A stretch of DNA of 64,000 nt, taken from the NCBI RefSeq assembly GCF_022539315.1, contig NC_066317.1, positions 49,828,435 to 49,892,434 on the forward strand, given 5' to 3'. The notes under the pieces are model-generated. The model saw only the letters and a program-made list of their open reading frames with translations, searched no databases and was not told the DNA's origin. Of the stretch, positions 35,701 to 44,085 are shown one piece after another. A program made the position numbers and the translations under genes. The DNA comes from Serinus canaria. Taxonomy: Eukaryota > Chordata > Aves > Passeriformes > Fringillidae. Every line of letters begins with the position of its first letter. Within the stretch, counting starts at the first letter, position 1.

Positions 35701-38700
35701 TTTACCAGACAGTTTTATTTCCAGCTCCTTTTAGAAAGCACAGCCACAGAAAAAATGCGGCAGCTAGTCAGCTGTCATCTGCAGTGCTTTGCTATAACCC
35801 TTTGTCTAAAACTGAAAGTTCATTAACTGTGAATCAGTTGAAAGAAAATTAGCAAAATCCATACTGAAACCCACAACTTTATTCTGGATTTGCAGTACAC
35901 ATTTAGACTTTGCAAAAAAAAAATTTTGTTTATTTAAAAGGACTATATAAAGGTAATTAATTTCTGCAGTTTGAGGAGTAGTCCCTGTTTATGGAACTAA
36001 TTTTTGAAAATCTTCTTTTTTTCAGCTGGGGACTTGCAGTATTTTCTGAAAAACACCAGTGGTAGGTAAACATGAAATTCATGCTTGGTTTAACTTCACT
36101 GTCTAACATTTGTTGAAATATTCAATTTCAAAATAAGAGTGTTTGAAAACTAATGGGCATTATTTTGCTTTCATGTCAAATTTTATTTTTGTTTTTTTAA
36201 TTAAAGAAACTTTCTTAGTTGGTATGTTTGGTTCATCTTTTGGGTTTAGGTGTCTGGCTTCCTTCTGTGAGCAGAGACCAAAAAATAGTCATAAAGTTAG
36301 AATGATAGATTTTAGTCCTGTGCACATGCTTAAAAGGAAGCACAGGCATTGTCTTCAAAATAGGTAAAGTGATAATTTGAAGTATTTATATATGCCTGTT
36401 TTTTTGGGGAGTGTTAATAGTAAATATGGATAGGAGGAATGAATTTAAGCACTATTTGATGTAGTTTAGAAGCCTATTCTTTAATATGTTTAACAGGTGT
36501 CTCCATTGTTTTTAATATTAATTATGTATTGTGTTCTAGGTATATATGTTGTGATGGACAAGATGTGCAGATGGAGTGGATGATCAGCATTTTTATGGCA
36601 CAGGTACTAATCTCATCAGAAAATGTAACTCATTCTGCTGTTATAAAAATCCCATTAAATATGTATGTGTTATATATAAGGTTCAGTGCCAAAGTTTCTG
36701 GAATACTTCATGTAATAAAAGTGCCAAAAGATGTGTCTTAGTCCATGAAGACTATGGGTGCTCTGAGAGTAAGAACATTAGATTCTGACATCACCTCCCC
36801 TTCCCACCCCACTGTGTTGTGTAGAGAAGCTTGGTAAAGAAGGACAATTATTTCCTTTGCAGAAAGCTCTTGTGGGTGAAATTTTGGCCATTGACCTAAA
36901 GGGTGTGTCTGTGTGCCACAATACCCAAGTGCTATTTCTCTGCTCACTAGTTAGGATGCTATTAAAGTAGTCATGAAAGACAGGTGTAATGTTTAAAAGC
37001 ATGGTGGTGTGAACTAGCCCAGTTGAAGAGCTGTGCCAATACAGCTTTATTTCTCTGGTATCTGGGTTTGTTTTGTTAACACTGACAATTCAATGTGTTG
37101 GGTAGGCTTTATCCTAAATTAAGTACTCTTCTGCTTGCTATGAGATTGTAAGGTGGGTATATGTTTGAGTGGCATACAACACATCCTTGGAAATGGAGTT
37201 TAATGTTTGCATTGGAGAAGTGGAAGTAAGCAAGATGGGAAGAATTTAGCCTGACAGGAGACTGGAACATAGTTAAAGGTTTTAACAGGATTTTGTGTCT
37301 GTGTCAGATTTTGCTTTTTCCCATGATGTTCAAGGAGCTTTGCAGGATATCACTGTGAATAAACATTGCTAGATTTATGATTACCTGGGAGCTTTGTGTT
37401 TCATAAAGTAGGCTGAGCACAAGACTTAGTTGAAATACAGACTTAGTGACTTCCTAAAACAGAATCTGACTTTCACAGATAGTAGTGCTAGAAGTATAAT
37501 GCGTGCCTTGAAAGTAAGACTTCCAAATTCTTGTCCTTTTCAGGTCTCTTAACTGAAATGACAATTGCTGTTTCTATGGAAACAGCTGGCATACATCTTC
37601 TGGGCATAACATGAGCAGTGTCACAGCAAATAGGCTCAGAGGTTATTGATATAGGAAACTTAGAAGTAACTCATGCAAGGTTGGTAACTGTTGAAGTCCT
37701 TTTGACATAAAATCACGATGAAGGACAGTCTTACGATTCTGCTCAGGCAGATGTACAGTGTTCCTTTGACAATATAGATAAAAACTGGGAGGCATTGCTC
37801 ACTGTCCAGGATAAATTTTCCTAAAAGAAAAAAAAGACTAAATCATTTCATGTACATTAAAAAAAATTGCTATGAAATCATACTGTTAATTTTAAAACTT
37901 TATTCCAATGAATGAACAGTGCAATGAATTGGCAGTACTACTTTGAAAGGGTTTTTTGGTTTGGCTTGATATTTTGTGGAAATTGTTGATTTTTTTTTTT
38001 TTTACAAGCATTCTGGACATCAGTAAAGTTGTCGGTCTATAGACTACATGAGAAATTATGTGCTAATGATGCAGATGCAGATTTATTGTATTGTTCTTAT
38101 TGCAATCTACTACTTCATTACAGAGAAAATTTCCTTAAGAATGCAATGCCTCATATTGGTAAATTTTGCTGTAAGATCTCTAAAAAGTCTTGCATCATAC
38201 AACAGCAGACAATAATTACCACATTATCCCATTTCTAAACCAGAAAGCTGTAAATGTCAGCTGAGATTATTTCTAATTAGAATTTTCAGGTTGAGACCAT
38301 CTTTAGGGAAGTCAGCTATTTTTTTTACTGTATATGTTGTCACTGTATTTGAACAGACATGTTAGAGAAACTGTGGGCAGCACATCTTTGTGAGTGGAAT
38401 AACTTAGATTGGAAATTGATAAATACTGTAAAATTGGTTTTGAAGAGTTAACACATTGACATTTAATGATCTTGTGCAATTAAGAGGGACATAAACCAAT
38501 ATTACTGCATTCCTCAGTGCTTGAGAAGACTCAAGTTTTATTAGTAATTAATATCAGTAAGGTAGTAGTACTAGTACTGTTTTTTTCCTGGTGTCTAATA
38601 ATGTTTATTCCTGTAGTATAACCAGTGCAGAGTATATAAATAGCAAAGTGTAGGTACCACTGTAATCTGGGTACAAGAGTACTTTGATACAGGCAATCAA

Positions 38701-41700
38701 GTAAACCCAGGGGTTATTAATCTTCCATTTCAAACTGGTACATAATAAGTGTTTGAAGTAGGACCAGTGTTTCTTTCAGTTCTATGTAAAACCATCCTGA
38801 AAAGCACGATTCTTGAATTCTGTAATAGTTCTGTACTGATTCTCTTAAGAGCATGCATAGAATTCAGTTGGAAGTAATTAATTCGTATGAAGATGGACAC
38901 AATAGTTTTCTTCCAGTTTCCTTGTCTTTGATCAGCTGGAGGCACATTATACTACCATGAGGTGCAGTTGAACAGAGGGGTCAAAACTATGAATAAATAC
39001 ATTTTTTATGTGGCCTAATGCATTGCTAGTGTTTCTGATATACTTTCTCAGTTCTATTTCAAGAAATGTTGCAGGCACAAAAGGGAGATCAGGCTGCTTA
39101 GTTGACAGGGATGGTGTCCTTAGGCTTGCTGGGATTTAAGGCAGATAGTTTTCTTCAGAAGCTGATTAAAGTTTCTCCATCACTTTCTGGATTGTATTTG
39201 TTTGTTGTATCTTGATCCACAATAAACTGATTTTGATTGGCAAGAGCTGCTCTTTCAGATAATAATTTCTCATTTTATTAGAAGAAAATGTTCCTAATGG
39301 AGTGAAGTCTCCTCTTCACTGGACAGAACTCCTATCACAGACTTTTGCATCACTCTGGTCACATCATGTGTGAGAATTTTTTACTTCATCAAGATATGAG
39401 TCTATAAAATACTTCTAAATTTGGAACCATGGCTTTCAATTTCTAGTCAGCCATCATGAGTCAGTAATCACTGATTCTGATGGGTTTTAATGGTAGTCCT
39501 CTTTTTACTTGCAGATCATGTGCAAGTATGATCATACCTCCTCATAGATTGAAACTGGTTTTTTAAATACAGTCTTCAAGAGACTTGGTTCATTGATTTG
39601 CAGTTCTGGCTTGCCAGTTTCCTTCAAAGATTTGCTGATTTTGCTGTAGGCCTTGGATATTGACTTTGATTCACAGAATCTCATGTTGATGATTTTTCAG
39701 TAAAATAGTCTTGAAATACCTTGTCCTCAAATCTTTCTGGTTTTTATTAGCATTACTTGAGGACTGTGAGCTCATGTGCTCATATTTGAAATGTTCAGGA
39801 GGTGATTTTATCTTATTTCAGAAGCTTTTGTTGGGACTCATGAAAGCATGTTTCTGTGGAATTTTGAAATTGTGAAACAAGTCAAAATGTGTGTCATGTT
39901 TAATGATATTTTCTACTTTTTGAGGATAATGAGAATAATCTTAAGGAAGGAAGATGTTTGATACATGACAATTATGTAGAGACATTTTGGTTCTTTTCAC
40001 TCAACATTGTGCAGCACTTACAAAATACTAATACAATTTTAAGCATGATAGTGTTTTTCCCTTTCTCCCACAATAGTAGGACATGGTATTGTGCAGTATA
40101 TAGCTTTTTCCAAGGGAGTTTTGCATACCAAAGAATCTTATGTATTTATGAAATTGTAGATGGAAAATAAGGAATCATTTTCTTCTTCAGCATGCAGATA
40201 TATGGCCACCTGCTGGGAAAGCAAGAAAACAATCCATAACTAAAAGCCCAAAGATCAGAGGCTTACCACTAATTCCCATTCATCAGGAGAAGAACACTTG
40301 TAAAATCCAAGGGAATACAGAGGTAAGTGGGGTTTAAACTTGATGCAGAACTTTTAACCACAATGCTGTAATAAATAGTCCAGTAATAATGAACTCCCTT
40401 GAGCTGGATTAATATAGAATGCAGGTGCTCTTATTATCAATGCCTCTTCCAATATTTTGTCATGAAAGGAACATTTAGGAAAATTTAATTAAAACTATTG
40501 TAGTCTCAAGTTACATAACCTCTCTGGCTGTTTAGTAAATCATAATGGAGTTTTATTTGTGCTTGCTTTTTTTTGAGTAGAGATTGTTCATTAGGAGTAA
40601 ATAAGACTTCTAGCTGGAAATATTATGCACATTATTACAGTACGGGTTTTATTTTTAATAAGCTCCTTGAAAACTGTCCTGCATGCACATCTTAAAATAT
40701 TTTTTCTTCTGTCTAAAATAACTGCATGATTTTAGTTATCTGCTCTGTGAATGTAATGGAAAAGCTCAGATCGAACTAATGTCAATACATTTAAGTTGTG
40801 CTATTATTGGTCTCAAAGAAGACTGAGGGGCTTTAGTTACAACTCTTTGAATGGACTGAGCTTTGTTACTGCATTACTGCACTAGTGCTCTAGTGATGTG
40901 TCTTAACCTTATTATATGAGCTTGAGATTACTTTCTGGTATCCACATAGAGAAACTGATGCCTGTGGGGAGAACTTACTTGCCTTTATTCCAGCTGAGAT
41001 GAAGCAGTGGAGGCACTGTTCTGCTTGGGAATAGTAGTGGTAACTGGCCTGACTGCAGCACTGCATAACTGTTGAAACAACAGATTGGTCCTTTGACTGC
41101 AGCAGTATCATTTCTTGCACATTTTGGAACATTTTGAATATAGGGGTTATTATGGGATGTGTTATCACCACTAACAGAGATGGTGGTTCAGGTACAGAAT
41201 GGTAAAGATGGCTATTTCCATAGTAAAGCAAAAGGGCAGGCATAGTGCTTTATGTAAAATACAACTCCATCTCATGTTACACTTCCTTCCAGAAAGAATT
41301 TCTGCTCTGCCTAATTACAAGAGTATAAAGCTTTGTGTATATAAGCATTTTGTAATTTGTTTACAAACTTTTGTATTTTGTTTGTCTTTTTTAGCCTTCT
41401 CTCAAAAATTATTTTTGCAATTTTAATTAAGTTCTTTCTGATGCTTGTATTTTCAAACTTCTTTGATGAAAGTAATCAGGTCTCGTCAGTCAAAAAACTT
41501 CATAACCCTTAGGTGTGTCTTGTACGTGTTCTTTATGCAGGTATACTTGAAACCTCTCAGTACATTGTTTGAGATGGCTACAAATTCAAACATTCTAGGA
41601 TAAAAGTTTTATTGAATTCTGAGCTTCATTATTAAAAATCCTTAATGCCTTATAGTTACTGTATGTTTTTGGGGTTTTTTTTTGGTGGATAATTTGCTTT

Positions 41701-43999
41701 ATTAGGGAGAACTTTAATGTTTCGTACACTGCAGCTTTGAGGAGGTCTGCATTTAATTTAAAATCAAAAATCCACCATTTTCATTATTTATGCCATGATT
41801 AAATCTAGAGAATTTTTTATGAAAAAGGTATTTGCATACTTTAGGAAGGTTAACACAATACATAATAAAAAATAAAAACTAAGGTTTTTTTTTATGGAAA
41901 GCTAAAACTGGAATGAACAGTAAAATAGTGGTAGAAAGTATATATATGATACGGTTTATTAAGAAGAAATATTATACCCCAGTGGAGTCAGTTAAAAGAA
42001 ATGTACCATTGGGAGACCATGCCTTCAGTCCTTCAGTCTTTGAATTTGAGTACTCTTCCAACATGCAAGAATATCTCAGTTTTAAAGCATTAGAAAGTAA
42101 TATCAGGAACAAGCATTTTCTGAAATATGCTGGTTTATGGGAAATGGAAGTCTCAGATCAATGAACATGTAGTAGAAATGTCATCAATTTATACAGGCAG
42201 GAAAAGAGACTGAAAGTTTTCCAAACAGTGAAAAAAGGGATATCTTTGAGAGAGAAGGATGACTGAGGGGGAGAAAAACCCAAACCACTAAAAGCTCGAA
42301 GATACTCAGAAGCTGAGTTTAATAATATTATTATTTGTTGCTAAAATGTCTATATTGAATGTCTGGTTTTTCCTCATCTTTGGAAGCAGTTTTATTGGTG
42401 TTAGCAAGATAAATGTGCAGTACCAAAGGTTTGAAAGGCTCAATAACTAAGAAGCCTAATAACAAATAGAACCAAAACATTTTGGTTGTTTCTGTACCAC
42501 TTTTTGCACATGTGGACAATGTATTTGAAATATGCATATTTCTCATATGGAATTATTTAATTGAAATAGAAATATATTGTTGTGTATCTGCAGTATTTTA
42601 TTTTATTTCAAAATACAAGAAGGCTGAGGAATGAGGAAAAACGTTTTTTTTCAAGCACAATCAAATAGCATACTGACCTAGAATAGGTCATACAAGAAAG
42701 GCACCAACCATTCTGTAATTCTGTGTATCTAAACCAGCTCCTCCCTAGTGTTTGAGTAGTTTTTAATGTTTGTTTTACCATATAGGAGGTATTAAGATTC
42801 CAAGGAACTAGTTGTTCATATGTGGATGAATAACTCCATAAAAAATGCAGTCAAACTGAACAAGTTCCACACAGGAAATACAAAAAGACCCAAAGTCTCC
42901 CTCAGCTTTCTCCACCTTTTGGTTGTCAAGAAAGATGGTACACGTGGAAAAAGTATTCCAGGACCTAATTTTCCTTTAGAACTACCAGGGTTTTTCACAA
43001 AAGCAATTATCTACCTACTGCTGCACCCCCTGAGTAGCCAGAATACAATAATCCAAATTTAGATGCAGCATCTGGTTTACCTTTAATTTTCTACAGCTTA
43101 AGAACTTGAAAACAGCCCATCAATATGAAAATTGTAAAAGAAGCCAGTCTTTATAACTTATCAGTTAGTATTTAAAAGCTGCTGAAAATTTTTATATGAT
43201 TGTTTAAAATTTTCTCTCATATATTCATGTTGCTCAGTCATTAGATTATCAAAACTGTAATATACACAACTGTATTAATTCCACCAAAAAATTCTAGGTC
43301 TTTAAGAGTATAGGGATCTGCTGTAAAATGCTAAAATTTAGTCTACTGTGGTAGAATGGAAAATCAAATTGTGATTATATGAAAATAAATCTTTATGTCT
43401 TCATTGGCATGGTGCATGATTTATGTAAATTTCAGAAGTATAGCTAATTGAGAATTTGCTCACTAAAAATGATTACTAAATAATAACATGACAATTGTGG
43501 TAATTTAAAACTGACTTTGCTGTCTCAGATCTTGAGTAAAATTAATTTTTTTTCTTTAAAACTTATGTGAAACTAATGAGCAAAAATTGCAATCTAAACA
43601 TTTTTTTAATATGGTGAGAATGAACTTATTTGTCTTTGCTTGTTTGGTAAGAATATAGAACTACAAGCTGGAAAGTCAAGATCAGGTGAGCATCATGATG
43701 ATGAACTTCTGGAAGAAAGAAAAAACTTGAAAGAAAAAGCATCTATTGTGGCACAATGTTTGGAAAGAAAGGAGGAGAAAGGGCGAAATCATGCCAAAAC
43801 ACATCGAAACTTGATTTCTGAGGATGATGCAGGCTCAGGAGTGACTGAATTACCACAAATAACACATAAGACACTGAAGAAAAATAAAAACAAAACAAAC
43901 AAAACTATGGAACTAGATAGTAAATTGCCATCAGATGTGATTCAGGAACTAAATACAGTGCTGCAGAAGAACAGAGCACTTCATGAAACCTCCAGCTGA
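1..43999 (+). CDS. ARAP2: ARAP2, C-terminal half (16 exons, 5' end outside window)
   Basis: Joining the 16 exons listed below gives 688 residues in one unbroken frame to a TGA at 43997-43999, about 40% of the usual ~1700 residues. Domains in order: PH (about 1-104, with WRKGWFAIE and a late Trp96), RhoGAP (about 119-295), RA (about 319-412, ending near TAYLIIKRF), last PH (about 430-527, with QERYFVL and Trp521), then a polar tail. This order and the sequence match ARAP2 closely and separate it from ARAP1 and ARAP3. From family knowledge, ARAP2 is a PtdIns(3,4,5)P3-dependent Arf6 GAP at the cell periphery that acts on focal adhesions and binds RhoA-GTP. The ArfGAP and ankyrin part is not in this window. 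The RhoGAP arginine finger is replaced by Leu144. Exon phases all fit, and no frameshift or internal stop is seen. Confidence 0.95.
181..2206 (+). other. ARAP2: ARAP2 intron after exon a
   Basis: AT-rich intron between GTAAGA and TTTTCAG. It contains an 18-bp perfect palindrome at 1434-1451. I recognise no mobile element or gene in it; short open frames at 1969-2221 are chance. Confidence 0.8.
1434..1451. repeat. 18-bp perfect palindrome
   Basis: ATGAGGCTA is followed at once by its reverse complement TAGCCTCAT, with no spacer. Function unknown; it may be chance or a fold-back remnant. Confidence 0.6.
2207..2270 (+). CDS. ARAP2: ARAP2 exon b: PH domain, middle
   Basis: 64 nt between TTTTCAG and donor GTAGGG, entering in phase 1 and leaving in phase 2. 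It encodes about residues 60-80, including the strand DVLLLVEKG typical of the ARAP2 PH domain. It is too short to appear as a stand-alone reading frame and was placed by phase and homology. Confidence 0.92.
3355..3391. repeat. Perfect 15-bp hairpin with 7-nt loop
   Basis: CTGGGTATCCTAGTC (3355-3369) is followed after the loop AAGGATG by its exact reverse complement (3377-3391). The flanks do not pair. It lies in an ARAP2 intron and would be transcribed as a short, perfect stem-loop. Confidence 0.85.
6475..6525 (+). repeat. Tandem duplication, period 30 bp
   Basis: A 21-base block beginning TGTGTGGTCACATTT at 6475 recurs exactly at 6505, giving about 1.7 copies of a 30-bp unit. Confidence 0.85.
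9880..10043 (+). CDS. ARAP2: ARAP2 exon c: end of PH domain, linker, start of RhoGAP
   Basis: 164 nt between TTTTCAG and GTAAGT, phase 2 to phase 1, residues 81-136. It carries the last PH helix with Trp96 ([12 protein letters not shown]), a short linker ([10 protein letters not shown]), and the first RhoGAP helix ([16 protein letters not shown]), the counterpart of the IPxxLxxCIxYIxxxG start seen in RhoGAP domains. Confidence 0.95.
10044..11422 (+). other. ARAP2: ARAP2 intron after exon c
   Basis: AT-rich intron without a recognisable mobile element or gene. A T10 run lies near 10840. Confidence 0.8.
11423..11635 (+). CDS. ARAP2: ARAP2 exon d: RhoGAP core with missing arginine finger
   Basis: 213 nt between TGCCTTAG and GTAAAG, phase 1 to 1, residues 136-207. 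Active RhoGAPs have GIYRxSG here; this exon encodes QIYLKNG, so the catalytic Arg is Leu144 (CTT, 11446-11448). The later LPEPL motif is also changed, to IDDAL. The fold-defining leucines and the [10 protein letters not shown] segment are kept, so the domain should fold and bind a Rho GTPase but not stimulate hydrolysis. The frame stays open in the following intron for over 50 codons. Confidence 0.95.
11636..13637 (+). other. ARAP2: ARAP2 intron after exon d, with solo LTR
   Basis: Intron holding the solo LTR at 12325-12711. The rest is AT-rich unique sequence. Confidence 0.8.
12325..12711 (+). mobile_element. Solo LTR of an avian endogenous retrovirus, 6-bp TSD
   Basis: 387 bp beginning TGTCACC and ending ACCACA, flanked by the same hexamer AAATTC at 12319-12324 and 12712-12717. 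A TG..CA-ended unit with a 6-bp duplication points to an ERVK-like (alpha/beta) element. Inside there is an AATAAA near 12630, AT-rich sequence before it, and a CCAATCAC box near 12487, in the order expected for U3-R-U5 on the + strand. No gag, pol or env sequence lies on either side, so this is a recombination-derived solo LTR. From memory it resembles LTR families of passerine genomes; the exact family was not checked. Confidence 0.8.
13638..13743 (+). CDS. ARAP2: ARAP2 exon e: RhoGAP domain
   Basis: 106 nt between CTGGCAG and a rather weak donor GTCATT, phase 1 to 2, residues 207-242. It encodes [20 protein letters not shown] and [14 protein letters not shown], the helices that in RhoGAP domains read LPxxNxxxLxxLxxHL. 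Confidence 0.95.
13744..15593 (+). other. ARAP2: ARAP2 intron after exon e, with CR1
   Basis: Intron holding the CR1 fragment at 14840-15362. The rest is AT-rich unique sequence with a small direct repeat (ACATAGCCAG twice, near 14461-14482). Confidence 0.8.
14840..15362 (+). mobile_element. CR1 LINE, 5'-truncated 3' end, sense orientation
   Basis: The segment starts near CACCTGGAGCGCTCTGTGCA, runs through the CR1 blocks AGGAAGGCAGC, GGAGGCTGAGGGG and GTCCCTTCCAACTCAG, and ends in the ATTCTATTCT-type terminal repeat of CR1. Small deletions and point changes show an old copy with no coding capacity. Confidence 0.92.
15594..15741 (+). CDS. ARAP2: ARAP2 exon f: RhoGAP domain, Asn-containing helix
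   Basis: 148 nt between TTCAACAG and GTACGT, phase 2 to 0, residues 242-291. [18 protein letters not shown] is the RhoGAP motif NxMxxxNLAxVFxPxL; the conserved Asn is kept, but the usual Pro is Ser. The end [14 protein letters not shown] is the last RhoGAP helix. Confidence 0.95.
15742..16304 (+). other. ARAP2: ARAP2 intron after exon f
   Basis: 563 bp of AT-rich sequence with no recognisable element. Confidence 0.85.
16305..16373 (+). CDS. ARAP2: ARAP2 exon g: RhoGAP-RA linker
   Basis: 69 nt between TACACAG and GTAAGT, phase 0 to 0, residues 292-314 ([15 protein letters not shown].. then WKDTQ). It links RhoGAP to RA and is nearly identical to the ARAP2 family here. Confidence 0.93.
16374..18600 (+). 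other. ARAP2: ARAP2 intron after exon g
   Basis: AT-rich intron with a (TA)n run at 17351-17365. No element or gene recognised. Confidence 0.8.
17351..17365. repeat. (TA)n microsatellite
   Basis: Uninterrupted TA dinucleotides followed by a second short TA run near 17370. Confidence 0.8.
18601..18675 (+). CDS. ARAP2: ARAP2 exon h: RA domain, first strand
   Basis: 75 nt between TTCTTTTTAG and donor GTTAGTG, phase 0 to 0, residues 315-339 ([20 protein letters not shown] then SIIIR). It forms the first strands of the Ras-association domain. The donor lacks the consensus AAG after GT and may be weak. Confidence 0.94.
18676..19690 (+). other. ARAP2: ARAP2 intron after exon h
   Basis: AT-rich intron. 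Its 3' part holds two long T-runs (19561-19576 and 19582-19596) ending in CCTTTAG at 19603, a strong acceptor lying 87 nt before the acceptor used by the conserved protein. Confidence 0.8.
19604..19690 (+). other. ARAP2: Possible alternative 29-codon extension of exon i
   Basis: The 87 nt between TTTAG (19603) and TTACAG (19690) are divisible by three and contain no stop in the ARAP2 frame. Using the upstream acceptor would insert 29 residues between SIIIR and VSPLM inside the RA domain. Known ARAP proteins join these two segments directly, so the downstream acceptor is taken as the main one. Confidence 0.4.
19691..19808 (+). CDS. ARAP2: ARAP2 exon i: RA domain core
   Basis: 118 nt after TATTACAG, donor GTTAGTG, phase 0 to 1, residues 340-379. 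It encodes [16 protein letters not shown] and [17 protein letters not shown], the centre of the ARAP RA domain. Its donor is the same GTTAGTG as in exon h. Confidence 0.95.
20559..20583. repeat. 10-bp perfect hairpin, 5-nt loop
   Basis: ATTCCCTAAG, loop GTAAT, then CTTAGGGAAT. Confidence 0.6.
23202..23240. repeat. 15-bp hairpin with one bulged T
   Basis: TGAACCCACAAAGCC (23202-23216), an 8-nt loop, then GGCTTTTGTGGGTTCA (23225-23240), complementary except for one extra T. Confidence 0.8.
24278..24406 (+). CDS. ARAP2: ARAP2 exon j: RA domain, C-terminal part
   Basis: 129 nt between TTTTTCAG and GTATGT, phase 1 to 1, residues 379-422. It encodes [19 protein letters not shown] and [10 protein letters not shown], which close the RA domain, then TADMVNLYN leading to the last PH domain. 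Confidence 0.95.
24751..25505 (-). mobile_element. CR1 LINE 3' fragment, antisense
   Basis: The left end is the reverse complement of the CR1 tail (CAGAATATTCTGAGTTGGAA). Further right come the antisense CR1 blocks TCTCCCCTCAGTCTTCTCCA and AGGCTGAACAG, then a GC-rich stretch (25250-25500) with CAGGGTTGGCCTGCC. About 755 bp, GC-richer than its surroundings, many point changes, no coding capacity. Confidence 0.93.
27199..27340 (+). mobile_element. tRNA-Ile-derived SINE with CR1 tail (TguSINE1-like)
   Basis: The head (about 27199-27272) follows a tRNA-Ile gene: GGGTGCTAATAACAC spans the AAT anticodon and GGTTTGATCCC (27250-27260) is a B box with one change. The tail (GGGTCCTGGTGGGTCCCTCC then CGACTCAG) is a CR1 3' end, so the element was presumably copied by CR1 reverse transcriptase. 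The A box is degraded. The heptamer TGTTCTG lies at 27190-27196 and 27324-27330, but the right copy may be CR1 tail rather than target duplication. This SINE type was described in passerine birds. Confidence 0.85.
29762..29842. repeat. (TA)n(TG)n microsatellite
   Basis: TA dinucleotides pass into about ten TG dinucleotides, then a further TA-rich run to 29842, about 90 bp before exon k. Confidence 0.9.
29933..30072 (+). CDS. ARAP2: ARAP2 exon k: last PH domain, N-terminal strands
   Basis: 140 nt between TTCTTGGTAG and GTACAG, phase 1 to 0, residues 422-468. It encodes [20 protein letters not shown] and [17 protein letters not shown], the first strands of the final PH domain. Confidence 0.95.
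32060..32700 (-). mobile_element. CR1 LINE 3' fragment, antisense, diverged
   Basis: Antisense CR1 signatures in order: GAGCAGCCTGTTGCAGTACC then TGACTGTCCTCATGG (32235-32268), CTGTAGGCTCTGGGGGGCTG (32344-32363), CAAGTGCTCCAGCCCCCAGA near 32390, ACCCTCTCCAG near 32430, and CAGCTTGGCACCTACCAGCA near 32605. It has internal gaps and lacks the terminal ATTCT repeat. Boundaries are approximate. Confidence 0.75.
32966..33022 (+). pseudogene. Truncated tRNA-Arg-like sequence
   Basis: GCCCCGGTGGCCTAATGGAT matches the acceptor and D arm of the tRNA-Arg(CCT) type, and GGGATTGTGGGTTTGAGTC its variable loop and T arm. Several bases of the anticodon arm are missing, and the sequence stops after GAGTC, so the 3' acceptor strand is absent. 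It cannot form a functional tRNA. It passes directly into a CR1 fragment. Confidence 0.8.
33023..34205 (+). mobile_element. CR1 LINE fragment, sense: reverse-transcriptase end to 3' tail
   Basis: About 1.2 kb. The 5' part is decayed CR1 reverse transcriptase: CTTCATCAAGGGCAAGTCCT, a GACACGGTCCCTC (FDTVP) motif near 33152, and GTGTCCTTCAGAGGTCC near 33305. The 3' part has GGGTGGTGAGGCACTGGAAC and the end block GTCCCTTCCAACCC then ATTCTCTGATATGA. Stops and small deletions throughout. A 17-bp inverted repeat at 33642-33690 departs from normal CR1 sequence. Confidence 0.93.
33642..33690. repeat. 17-bp perfect inverted repeat inside CR1
   Basis: GGGCACTCACAGCCCAG (33642-33658), a 15-nt spacer, then its exact reverse complement (33674-33690). 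The inner eight pairs also occur in ordinary CR1 as I recall it; the outer nine replace CR1 sequence. Confidence 0.8.
34560..34642 (+). CDS. ARAP2: ARAP2 exon l: last PH domain, middle strands
   Basis: 83 nt between TTTGCAG and GTAAGA, phase 0 to 2, residues 469-496 ([20 protein letters not shown] then KKMKPPT). It corresponds to the variable loop and basic strands of the last PH domain. Confidence 0.94.
34643..36025 (+). other. ARAP2: ARAP2 intron after exon l
   Basis: 1.4 kb AT-rich intron without recognised elements. Confidence 0.8.
36026..36061 (+). CDS. ARAP2: ARAP2 exon m: 36-nt microexon-sized exon of the last PH domain
   Basis: Only 36 nt between TTTTTTCAG and GTAGGT, phase 2 to 2, residues 496-508 ([13 protein letters not shown], with split codons at both ends). 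The match to ARAP2 and exact phase fix it. Skipping it would keep the frame and remove 12 residues, including a PH core strand. Confidence 0.93.
36062..36539 (+). other. ARAP2: ARAP2 intron after exon m
   Basis: 478 bp, AT-rich, nothing recognised. Confidence 0.85.
36540..36603 (+). CDS. ARAP2: ARAP2 exon n: C-terminal helix of the last PH domain
   Basis: 64 nt between GTGTTCTAG and GTACTA, phase 2 to 0, residues 508-529. It encodes [20 protein letters not shown], with the invariant PH tryptophan at Trp521. Confidence 0.95.
36604..40190 (+). other. ARAP2: ARAP2 intron after exon n
   Basis: 3.6 kb AT-rich intron. No mobile element recognised; open frames in it have no family resemblance. Confidence 0.75.
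40191..40322 (+). CDS. ARAP2: ARAP2 exon o: tail after the last PH domain
   Basis: 132 nt between TTCTTCAG and GTAAGT, phase 0 to 0, residues 530-573. It encodes [20 protein letters not shown] and [10 protein letters not shown], a basic, proline-containing segment conserved in ARAP2. Confidence 0.95.
40323..43651 (+). other. ARAP2: ARAP2 last intron
   Basis: 3.3 kb AT-rich intron. It ends in GGTAAG, so the acceptor AG directly follows a donor-like GTA motif. No mobile element recognised. Confidence 0.75.
43652..43999 (+). CDS. ARAP2: ARAP2 last coding exon: polar C-terminal tail and stop
   Basis: 348 nt from AAT to TGA (43997-43999), phase 0, residues 574-688. The tail is rich in Lys, Glu and Ser. 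It contains [15 protein letters not shown] and [19 protein letters not shown], two blocks shared with ARAP2 of other vertebrates, separated by weakly conserved sequence. No domain is recognised; the last block may form a short helix. The protein ends LHETSS, slightly shorter than the mammalian end. Confidence 0.95.
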   Translation, partial: NIELQAGKSRSGEHHDDELLEERKNLKEKASIVAQCLERKEEKGRNHAKTHRNLISEDDAGSGVTELPQITHKTLKKNKNKTNKTMELDSKLPSDVIQELNTVLQKNRALHETSS

Positions 44000-44034
44000 T
44001 TTCCTGAGCCTGAAGTGTAGTACTTATATGTATA

Positions 44035-44085
44035 TTCTTGTGTTATATATGTGTATATATACATATATAAATATATTTGTGTGTG
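44035..44085. repeat. TA/TG-rich simple repeat in 3' UTR
   Basis: TATATG, GTATATATAC and TGTGTGTGT runs about 40 bp after the stop codon. Confidence 0.75.
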
